A stretch of DNA of 64,000 nucleotides from assembly GCF_021462225.1 (NCBI RefSeq), contig NC_061800.1, positions 18,336,749 to 18,400,748 on the forward strand, written 5' to 3'. Under the pieces are notes generated by a model. The model did no database searches and was not told the origin of the DNA. It saw only the letters and a program-made list of their open reading frames with translations. The position numbers were made by a program, and so were the translations under genes. Of the stretch, positions 38,001-50,000 are shown piece by piece; position 1 is the stretch's first letter; every line of letters begins with the position of its first letter. The stretch is from Girardinichthys multiradiatus (taxonomy: Eukaryota; Chordata; Actinopteri; Cyprinodontiformes; Goodeidae).

Positions 38001-41000
38001 ATCCACTAGGGTAGCACGTATTAAGGAAAACATAAATATTGCAATATTATTGTTCAATACTCCAATGATTATTTATTGTATAAACAACCCTTATTCTTCT
38101 TGGTACACTCCTTCTTTTCTATCGTATCAATGTCCCCACATCTCTACCAGGGCTTTTCGGTCTTGTTGCTTAGATCTATGTTAGTAGTGGGCAAAAAGGA
38201 TATTTTAATGACCAAATATGTTTTTAGAAACTAGAGTTTCAATGAATGGCACCTTGAATTCCAAAAATTGCATGCAAGCAATCTTTTGCGATTGCAATAT
38301 TAAACACGTTGATATTTTGATGATGATTTGTGATCTTTTATGTTGAGCACCTCTAACTATTAACTGCATGTGCAGTTAACATGACAGGTTAATGAAGCAG
38401 GTGAGTGAAATCTTTTGAATTACATGAGGCAGTATTACTGTCAATCAGGTGGTACAAAAAACCAAATCTTGCTGATAAAATAAAGTTGCACTGTAATTTT
38501 TGTTTAATAATTGGTGTGGTCTCGATATCCAGCTTTAAGGCAAACCGTGACTTTTTAAAAGTCACACTTGTAAAGCATTAAACTACTAATTAATGAATAA
38601 AACTATTTATCGTAACATCTATGTGGTTTAAACTCCTTATGGTTGTTGCGGGTCATCTGTGCATCATACCTGGATGACAGTGACCTCCCTGAATGTTTCC
38701 AAAACTAATAAATAAGAGCGTGATATAAAAATCTGAAACTGGGAAAAAAGGGAAACGACTGCGCACAAAATCGGGGTACACATGGTGACCCACAGCCTAA
38801 AATAAACAGCCTGCAGGAGGCAGACATAATAAAATGAGGTGTCGAGTGCTGCAGCCTCGCTACCGAGACACGTGACCCGACCAATTCAATTGTCGGGTTC
38901 CCAATCTTAATTCACAAAAAGCAGAACAACTAAGAAACCTAATATTTTGCCTGTAGGTGTATTCAGTTAAAAATAACTACAACATTTTGATGATATTTTT
39001 CCCAGCATTTTTGTTTAGGTCTTGGAAATGTTTCACAAGGCTTGAGTACCAGAGAAGTACTGCTCTTGTCTTTTTTTTTTTTTTAAAGTAAAGCTGTTTT
39101 GAAACAGATTTATAACAGGCTAGTTGCCAGGACAGCTGTTAGGTGCCCACCATTAATTCACAAAGAGAAATAGATCAGAAATCCCTGTATACACTAACAT
39201 GACTATTTTGCAAAACATAATTTCTGCTGTCTTTTCACCCCCCATCTGTATATTCAAAGTGATTTAAAAAAAAACTTTGTTTCTGGTGCATCTTCGTGGA
39301 CTAGATATCCAGACATCATTAAAAATGAGGACATAGAGGCCTTCTTCTCACATCCACACTATCGCTTTCTATGCTAGAAACCAGTGGAGTCATTTTGATT
39401 TTTTTCCATATTTTTCCATATTTAAAAGACAAATTGTTGTGCCTGACGTTTTCCAAGAGGTGAAGAAGATGATTTTATGCTTTCTGCATCTGATTTAAAA
39501 AGCCTTGCATCAGTGAAAAAGGTCTACATCTGTATCAACTGTCTTTGCTGGTAGGCTGTTTTTCTACCATTATTGAGTGGGTCACACAAAATCCTTCTAC
39601 AGGCCACAAATGGCACAAGGGCCACAGTTTGGACACCCTTGATGAAGTCCTTTCAGATTTTTCTGTTGGAAAAATACAGGGAGTAGTGTGACCAAAGCCT
39701 ACAACTATTAATATATGTTTTCATTCATCATTGCTGTGTCGGTCTGCCACCACTCTGTACATCTGCATTAATAAAATCATAATATTTATTAAAACGACCT
39801 GCTGGCTCTTACACTGGCTTTCATGTGCTCATCTAAACAATTATAAATGGATGTTTAAAAGATAGCTTATCTATATTACACCACTTTATTGTCTTAAGCA
39901 GTAGTAGTCACAGCAGTTGCCTATCTTGTTTTAAGATAAAATTAATTAGGTGAAAGGTAACAGGAATCATACTGTATCTGTGGTTCAATAGGACCATCCT
40001 TAATGCTTTTTACAACCTTACTGTGAGTCATAAATGCTGCAGCAGCCATATGTCAAACTGACAAAACTTCTCACTGAAGGGCAAACAGGGGGGCCTCATT
40101 TTATACTCGCTTCACATTCTGCACCACAGCAGCAAAATTCAACCACTTGTTATAAACGGTTCCCTGAAACCTCGGTGAACACGTTCCCAGCTGTACAGAC
40201 TGGCCTCTTGGCCAGCGCCCTTTCATCTTAAAACCATGTGGAAACAATGCAGAGCAAATGTATGTCTTCATGTCAAAGGGCCCCCAGTAGCAGCATGCAA
40301 TAATCTAAGAGAAAGCAAATCTATCATCCTGTTCTGTTGCTCAAGGCAGAGCTGGAATATTAGAGGGTTTAATAAGTCAGCGGGTAAAAAGTCAGAATTC
40401 CCAGAATCCCCTGACTGAAGCTTTGGGAATTTGCATATTTCTCTCTCAAGGACACTTACTCTTTCGAAACTGCTAATGCTTCCCATGCTTCCCAAGCGGC
40501 CCCGCATTCTGCTGGCACCCTGGTGACAGATATTACAATACAATGTGAAACATGTTACAAAAAGATACAAGTTTTGGAAAAAAAACTACAATTAACATAA
40601 ATGAACTTGGCTGTCTTTTTTTTTTTACTCTTCCTGCACAAAAAACAAGGATAAAGCTATTAACATAGTAAGACATGGACAATGATAAGGAAAATCCCAA
40701 ATGGCAAGATACGAAGAGGGCAGGTGTTTTCAGATTTGATAGCATTTAGTGTGGTTCTTCAGCTACATCGAAGAGATAATAACAGATGGCAGCAGAGACT
40801 CTCTGAATGCCTGGATCCCTTCACTTAGGAATTATTGTGTTGTCTCGCTGGCAGATATGGGTCAATCCAAATCCCCTGGATGAGTGCGACACAGAAACAG
40901 CAACCAAGACTGTGCGGGGTGAGGAACAAAAGAAGGTGCACAGCATGGTGGCCATTTTCAGTCAGATGGAGGACAAATAAAAAAAAACAGAAGCGGGGAA

Positions 41001-44000
41001 ACACTTGGAGAGAAAATTTTTGACAAGTGGGAGAATTTAACTCAAACCAAGCAGGAGAATAATAAGGGATACATTATAAAAATCTCTCCACTCAGACCCA
41101 CCTTTCCGAAGATGTTTTCCAGAGAGCTGGTGAGGGATGTGCGAGCTTTATTCTTTAGTACATCGAGTTTGAATCGACTGCCGGTGGCTGCGCCGTCTCC
41201 TGCAGCTGTGCTATTTGTTGCATTCTGCATTGGGACAGCAATTAGAGAAGGAACACATTATCAGGAAATTATCATTACACGAGATGAGAAAAGCAGTCAC
41301 TTTAAGGTCAGAAAAGCATCAGGCATGAGTAAAACAATAAGAAATAGCCTTTAGGTGCCATCTTTAACAGAAGGACAACAGTAGCTAGAGTGATAATATT
41401 TAACACCCGCTGCCCCTTTCTTTCTACAGTTTTACCCTAAAATCTCTAAGGTTTAGCAATGACTATTTTAGGACAACTAAACAAAGAACTTAATGCATTA
41501 GGATTAAAACAGATGCATTTGAGATTTTCAACTGTGGCTAAAAATTTTTCTTTTCAACAGCAACTTTCCCCAACGACAAGGAACCCTTTCAGGTTTTAAC
41601 TCAATCAGTCAGTCATTTTCCACCGCTTCTTCCATGGTGGGTCACGGGGGAGCTGGTGCCTATCCCCAGCAGTCTATGGGCAGGAAGCGGGGTACACCCT
41701 GGACAGATCGCCAGTCCATCACAGGTTTTAACTCTAAAACAAAAAAGTATCCTTTTATTTTATTTTTGCATTGAAAACTTAAATTTTTTCACCCACCTAA
41801 TCACACAATGATAAGCACTTAATGGCAGTTGGTTAGGGTTCTTGCCAACAGACCCATTAAATGTGGATAATCTGATGGTTGGTAATAAGCAGCAGTTGGT
41901 TTCTGGTTTTAAGGGATGCAACGGTTTTGAAAAGGCATAGTTTTAAAGCCACTAATTTCCCATTAAATAAAAACAGACAGTGTTGCTGAAAGCTGTCAGT
42001 CAGCTGTGTAAAATAGCCATGAGTGGATTTACCCGAAACATTTCCCTTTGTTAAAAAACAAAAAGTCAGCTGTTTGGAAAAATGTCCAGTAGTGGAAAAC
42101 AGATAATCATGACTTGTTTTTCCTGGAACTTTGCCCATATCACTCTTTTAAATTAAAACAAGTATAGCAACAACTGCAGGAACCTCTTTCTAGAAACTAA
42201 AGTAGTATTCTGGGACCATTATTATTTCTCTCAGTTTCCACTGCATTTACCAGGTAAAAATAAAATAACCAGCAAAGAAACTCCAGAAAAAGGTCCTTGC
42301 AGGGATGTAATAAGGTTTAAGTCATCTACATCTGCATACAGACATCAGTGGACAAAAAGGGAATAAATCCTTTATTTAAAGTAAAAAGAAAAATAACCAC
42401 AGTCTCAAAGGATCTTTGACAAATCTTTAGGAAACAATGTGCTGCTGCTGTGTGTAAGGGTAATGTTTCTTTGGGACACATCTTTCAGGCTTTATACAGT
42501 ACAGACCAAAAGTTTGGACACACCTTCTCATTCAAAGAGTTGTCTTTATTTTCATGACTGAATATTGTAGCTTCACACTGAAGGCATCAAAACTATGAAT
42601 TAACACATGTGGAATTATATACTGAACAAGAAAGTATGAAACAACTGAAAATATGTCTTATATTCTAGGTTCTTCAAAGTAGCCACCTTTTGCTTTGATT
42701 ACTGCTCCGCACACTCTTGGCATTCTGTTGATGAGCTTCAAGAGGTAGTCACCTGAAATGGTTTTCAGTTCACAGGTGTGCCCTGTCAGGTTTAATAAGT
42801 GGGATTTCAAGCCTTATAAATGGGGTTGGGACCATCAGTTGTGTTGTGCAGGAGGTGGATACAGTACACAGCTGATAGTCCTACTGAATAGACTGTTAGA
42901 ATGTGTATTATGGCAAGAAAAAAGCAGCTAAGTAAAGAAAAACGAGTGGCCATCATTACTTTAAGAAATGAAGGTCAGTCGGTCCGAACAATTGGGAAAA
43001 CTTTGAAAGTGTCCCCAAGTGCAGTCGCAAAAACCATGAAGCGCTACAAAGAAACTGGCTCACATGAGGACCGCCCCAGGAAAGGAAGACCAAGAGTCAC
43101 CTCTGCTGCGGACGATAAGTTCATCTGAGTCACCAGCCTTAGAAATCGCAGATTAACAGCAGCTCAGATTACAGAACAGGTCAATGCCACACAGAGTTCT
43201 AGCAGCAGACACATCTCTAGAACAACTGTTAAGAGGAGACTGTGTGAATCAGGCCTTCATGGTAAAATAGCTGCTAGGAAATCACTGCTGAGGACAGGCA
43301 ACAAGCAGAAGAGACTTGTTTGGGCTAAAGAACACAAGGAATGGACACTAGACCAGTGGAAATATGTGCTTTGGTCTGATGAGTCCAAGTTTGGGATCTT
43401 TGGTTCCAACCACCGTGTCTTTGTGCGACGCAGAAGAGGTGAACGGATGGACTCTACATGCCTGGTTCCCACCGTGAAGCATGGAGGAGGTGGTGTGATG
43501 GTGTGGGGGTGCTTTACTGGTGACACTGTTGGGGATTTATTCAAAATTGAAGGCATACTGAACCAGCATGGCTACCACAGCATCTTACAGCGGCATGCTA
43601 TTCCATCCAGTGTGCGTTTAGTTGGACCATCATTTATTTTTCAACAGGACAAAATTCAATTCAATTCAAAAATACTTTATTAATCCCAAAGGGAAATTAA
43701 GTGTTGTTATAGCTCATATTATGTAGGTTTCCTCAAAGAGCCGTTGTAGATGCTGATGGCTGTGGGCAGGAAGGATCTCCTGTAGCGCTCCGTCTTACAG
43801 CAGATCTGAAGAAGCCTCTGACTGAAGACACTCTGTTGTTGTAGGACAGTCTGATGAAGAGGATGCTCAGGTCTTGAAAGAGTTCCCAGAGATGCTTAGC
43901 ACTTGTTGGCCCTTTTGCCTTCACTCTGTGGTCCAGCTCACCCCAAACCATCTGGATTGGCCCCAAACCAAACCAAAACCAAAATGACCCCAAACACACC

Positions 44001-47000
44001 TCCAGGCAGTGTAACGGCTATTTGACCAAGAAGGAGAGTGATGGGGTGCTGCCCCAGATGACCTGGCCTCCACGGTCACCGGACCTGAACCCAATCGAGA
44101 TGGTTTGGGGTGAGCTGGACCACAGAGTGAAGGCGAAAGGGCCAATAAGTGCTAAGCATCTCTGGGAACTCTTTCAAGACTGTTGGAAAACCATTTCAGG
44201 TGACTACCTCTTGAAGCTCATCAACAGAATGCCAAGAGTGTTCAGAGCAGTAATCAAAGCAAAAGGTGGCTACTTTGAAGAACCTAGAATATAAGACATA
44301 TTTTCCGTTGTTTCACACTTTTTTGTTCAGTATATAATTCCACATGTGTTAATTCATAGTTTTGATGCCTTCAGTGTGAACTACAATATTCATAGTCATG
44401 AAAATAAAGAAAACTCTTTGAATGAGAAGGTGTGTCCAAACCTTTGGTCTGTACTGTATGTGAAACATCTGTGAATATCAAAAACCTCCTCTGACTGTGA
44501 AGCGATTATAATACAGTTTTAAAGTGTAAACCCTATGAAATCACTGCCCTCTTCTCTTCTGTTGGTATAAAAACCACAGAACACATAAGCCTGAATCAAA
44601 ACTCATTTAAAATGTGTTACAGTTTTCATAGTGACTCCCTATAAGTTGTGAAGTGTAGTCGCTGTTTCAGATAAATTGATTACAGATTTATTTAAAAAAT
44701 CACAGCGTTTATTGTCAGAACTGAGTAAGTCCTCAGTCTCAAAGCCAAATGGCACTTATTAGAGTTTTTATATCTACGGGTAAAAAAAAAAGAATGCTGG
44801 TCACGTCGCCTCTACGCTATATTTTACCTCTGTGGTTTTCAAAAGAAAAGTTAGGCAATGAAAATGAACTGTCTGCCACGGCACATTTGGTAACTTGTTT
44901 AAAAACCTATGATTTAAAGCAGTTTCCTACAATCTACGTATGGTCTAATTAAATAAATATCCTGTGACTCCAAGACGTATTATACACCAGTTGGAGTTTG
45001 CTCTCTTATTTTAGTTTGACTATCGATCATTATCTATCACATTTCATTAGAGAAAACTCATACATGGTTCAGAATCCCAGGCAATAGGAATATATATAAT
45101 CCAAAAAAGAAATACGATAAAATGTTATTATATGTGAGAATAATTACATTTTTTTTTAATAATTTATCAAAATACAAGCTACCATATCAATACTTTATTA
45201 ACCCGTGACGTTTCTAACACAGAGCCCTTCATAAAGTATCAGTAAGAGGAAAGAAACTATAATAAAAAAAATAAAAATACAATACAATAAACCCTAACAT
45301 GTTAGATTGAATTTAGGCGCTCCTACTGTCTAGTTCAGGGGTTAAAGTTCTTAAATAAAATATTTCCAATTTTCTTTTCTCTCTTTTAATTTAGAACAGA
45401 GAAATGTTTCAAATACAAAAGTGAAACAATATACAGGGGTTGGACAATGAAACTGAAACACCTGGTTTTAGACCACAATAATTTATTAGTATGGTGTAGG
45501 GCCTCCTTTTGCGGCCAATACAGCGTCAATTCGTCTTGGGAATGACATATACAAGTCCTCCACAGTGGTCAGAGGGATTTTAAGCCATTCTTCTTGCAGG
45601 ATAGTGGCCAGGTCACTACGTGATACTGGTGGAGGAAAACATTTCCTGACTCGCTCCTCCAAAACACCCCAAAGTGGCTCAATAATATTTAGATCTGGTG
45701 ACTGTGCAGGCCATGGGAGATGTTCAACTTCACTTTCATGTTCATCAAACCAATCTTTCACCAGTCTTGCTGTGTGTATTGGTGCATTGTCATCCTGATA
45801 CACGGCACCACCTTCAGGATACAATGTTTGAACCATGGATGCACATGGTCCTCAAGAATGGTTCGGTAGTCCTTGGCAGTGACGCGCCCATCTAGCACAA
45901 GTATTGGGCCAAGGGAATGCCATGATATGGCAGCCCAAACCATCACTGATCCACCCCCATGCTTCACTCTGGGCATGCAACAGTCTGGGTGGTATGCTTC
46001 TTTGGGGCTTCTCCACACTGTAACTCTCCCGGATGTGGGGAAAACAGTAAAGGTGGACTCAATAGAGAACAATACATGTTTCACATTGTCCACAGCCCAA
46101 GATTTGTTCTCCTTGCACCATTGAAACCGACGTTTGGCATTGGCATGAGTGACCAAAGGTTTGGCTATAGCAGCCAGGCCGTGTATATTGACCCTGTGGA
46201 GCTCCCGACGGACAGTTCTGGTGGAAACAGGAGAGTTGAGGTGCACATTTAATTCTGCCGTGATTTGGGCAGCCGTGGTTTTATGTTTTTTGGATACAAT
46301 CCGGGTTAGCACCCGAACATCCCTTTCAGACAGTTTCCTCTTGCGTCCACAGTTAATCCTGTTGGATGTGGTTCGTCCTTCTTGGTGGTATGCTGACATT
46401 ACCCTGGATACCGTGGCTCTTGATACATCACAAAGACTTGCTGTCTTGATCACAGATGCGCCAGCAAGACGTGCACCAACAATTTGTCCTCTTTTGAACT
46501 CTGGTATGTCACCCATAATGTTGTGTGCATTTCAATATTTTGAGAAAAGCTGTGCCTTACCTTGCTAATTGAACCTTCACACTCTGCTCTTACTGGTGCA
46601 ATGTACAATCAATGAAGACTGGCTACCAGGCTGGTCCAATTTAGCCATGAAACCTCCCACACTAAAATGACAGGTGTTTCAGTTTCATTGTCCAACCCCT
46701 GTATGTCTTCTCAGATATCATAGCTGACGAGGCTAATTGAAAACCGTTTAAGTATTCACAGCCTACGTATTGAAGATTGAACCAATTTTGAATCTTCGGT
46801 GAAGTTGAACAGAAATGTTACAAATGATCAACTATAAATAGGTGAAAAGTTCATCGGTTTAAATAACACTGGCACAACAGTTTTCAGATCTTCTTCAGAG
46901 TGAAGCAAATACCTGAGGGGCTTCTCCAATATGAAGATGGGATTTTTGTTTGCCTTCACAGAGCTGCCTTAGATACAGGATCGCCAACTCATTCTCTTCT

Positions 47001-50000
47001 TGGTCCGACCCAGGTTTCAGTCTCTGGAGAAACACATCCACAAATACTTTGAAAGAAAACCATTGGGGGAAGGTCTGCTTTGAAGCTAGTAAAGCAACTG
47101 TGAAAAGCTGCACAGCTTTTAGCTAACAATCACCAAAAACTGTTCATGTGTGACCTATGATAGCAGGAGAAAGTGTGCTTACTTGAACTCGCTCAAAAAT
47201 CTCCGCCTGCTCATTATCGGTCAACTGGGAGAGGTATTTTTGGATGGCTAGCTTAGCTCTGGGTGGATAGAGACCTGCAAAAAAAAAAGAGAAACTCTAA
47301 GAAACAGACCATGAATTAGTATATTAGTGAGTCAGAGACACAGAGGGGTGTTCGGTGTGCTGCGCCAATAATGTGGCTTACCCTCAATCCTCTCGCAGAG
47401 CTTGTGCAGGTCATGCATGGGGCATGCTTCACAGAGCTGTACCGGCGTCTTGTTGCTTTGCAAGGCTGCGGCGGTGGAGAAGGCCTGTTTCAGGGTCAGC
47501 ATCACCTCATCAACCTGATAAACAAACAGAAACACAAGCAGTTCACCTTATGCACTTGGGTGTAATTTTTACTTACATCATTTGTGCAACTCACCAAGGA
47601 CTCAGTGGCACACTGGAAGACGTAGCACACATACTGACTGGGACCGGACTCTGATTGGTCCCGACAGACGAATCCAAAATGATCGGTCTGCTTGACACCC
47701 TGTGAAGAAGCAGAATAAGAGGCAACTAAGAAAAAGTACAGAGGAAGGCAAATAAAAAAAAACTTCTAAATATATGTTCTCAATACACAAATGATCACTC
47801 GGCTGCAGCAAAGAGCAACACAAAATGTCCTGTTTTATCAGCAATTACCAAAACCCTTGGCAGTCCATTAGCTTTCATAATAACTGTCTCTTTCAATGCA
47901 TTCAAAACCATTACATATGGAAAAACGGCCACATTTCCACAGTATTTCACAAAGGAAAAGTTGATTTATTATCAGTTTAAATGACAAACAAAAACCTATG
48001 TTGATCTGTGGCCTGGATCGTATTGCATGAAGTTACTCTGAGCTAAACCTGTGGCCGCAGCAAAGTCTCACAGCTTTCCAGTGTAAATAATGCAAGTAAA
48101 AATGAACCAACCTGACAGCAGGATGAGATGTCTTTGAAGTTCTTCTCCAGTACCACGGTCTTACTATCCGGGCTGATAAGGTTCACTTCAAAACGTCCAA
48201 CCTGTGACACACAGAACCATCATATACATAGAATAATTTAACGAACTCATATCTTGTAAAGCTACTCGCATCCCAAAAACATTACATTTCTAACCCTAAC
48301 TTTAGTGCATTTTATATGGATTTTAATAGCTCAACAAAAAGTTTTGCGTAAATGTTAATTGGAAGGAAAATACTACATGGAAATAACTATTTTGAAATGT
48401 TTTTGTCTTCAGGACCAATGAAACAATACTTTGTGGAACCACCTTTCTCTGCAAGTCTCTTGGGTTATGTATCTGCCAGCTTTGCACGTCTAAAGGTCCA
48501 AGTTTTTGCTCATTCCTCCTTCCAAAAAAGCTCAAGCTCAGTCAGGCTGAATGTAGAGCTTCTCCGAACATTGGCTTTCATTGAAGTCTGGAAGTTGACA
48601 AGTTATCCAATCACATGAATATACTTTGATGTGAACCATTAAATTGACCGCATGTTGAAGGTGGTGATCCTACTGGATTGTGAACCTCCCCCCCAGTCTC
48701 AAGGATTCAAGGATTTTTATTGTCATGCCAGCTCACATTTACAAAATTCGGACTCAGGTCCCGGTTAAGAAGCCTAATACTTAAGTAAAAAGAAAACTAA
48801 GTAAAACATACAAAGCTAAATCTAACAATAAATAGCAATCAGTAAAAACATATGCAGCAAAAAGCAAAAAAAAGACAATATACAGTTAAATAGTGAAGCT
48901 GAAATGAACTTTGCAACGTACAAAGTACACATGTAAAGCATAAGGTAGTCCTTAATATTGCACCTATAAGAAAGTGAAATATTGCACCTTTGGTGGGTGA
49001 AGTGTTTAGTGCAGGTCAGTGTGTAGCGAGAGAGTCTACAGAGTGTGGCTCGGCGAAGTCCGCTTAGATGCAGGCTTCGCCGAAGGGCGGATGGGGGGCA
49101 CAAAGGAGGTGGTGCTAAGGACCACTCTGGAGAATTGGGACACACTACGCACTCGAACCCATCAATGGGAACGCGCAATTCAGGGACACATGGGTGGAAG
49201 TGCGGGTATTGGGACAGGGCCTATGGAGTGCATGACTTGAGAAATCTGTCAAGAGATTCTTCCACCTGAGCTGTGGATCTCGGCAGCTCCTCCAGAGTAA
49301 AGATAGGCCTCTGGGCTGCTTCTCTTATTAATGCTCTCTTAAGGCGGATGCCTTGTTAATTTATCCCTTATGCCATATTCTTTCTATTTTTGGATGACAG
49401 TGCAAGTCCTGTGACGCATTAAAGCTTGACATATTGTTTCTAACCTAACCCAGCTTTAAAGTCTGAACAACATTCTCCCTGACCTGTCTGCTGTGTTCCT
49501 TGGTCTTCATTATGCTGTTTGTTCTCTAATGTTTTCTAAAATAAAACCTCTGAGGATTTCCTGGAACAGCTGGATTTATAAATTACACACAGTTGGACAT
49601 ACTCAGGACACTTCTGAAGGCACTGGATTTTATTTTCAGATTTGTATTTCTAAAAATGTTAAAAACCATGTAACATTTTACTTCCACTTCAGTGTTTTAT
49701 AAAACTTTGTGCTAGCCTATCACATAAAATCCCAACCAAATGTTTTGGGTGTAAGTGGACAAAATGTGGAAGAGCTATGAATAATTTTGTATTCGTACTG
49801 TTGCTAGATTGTGTTTATAAAGTTGTTAGGTCATGCAAAAAGATGTTAAAATCAAAACATCACATGATATTAAGTTGCTCGTTGATGGGCAGAAACACAT
49901 CCATGACTACTCCAAATCAAGGCCAACAGCCAGCCTGCCAATGATTTTTCCAATAATTGACTGCTGTGTGGAGTATCATATTGAGCGTTGTGCTCTGGTT

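Larger units (their letters stand above)
42495..44458 (+). mobile_element. Tc1-like DNA transposon with a nested chimeric insertion
   Basis: Terminal inverted repeats start TACAGTACAGACCAAAAG on both strands and continue GTTTGGACACACCTTCTCAT with few mismatches, with TA at both ends. 1964 bp in total, about 1630 bp without the 334-bp insertion at 43651-43984, the normal length for a Tc1 element. Antisense to tbc1d4. Confidence 0.92.

Noticed and set aside
38874..38902. Near-palindrome GACCCGACC...GTCGGGTTC
   Set aside because: Only about 8 paired bases with a short AT-rich loop; plausible by chance and without supporting context.
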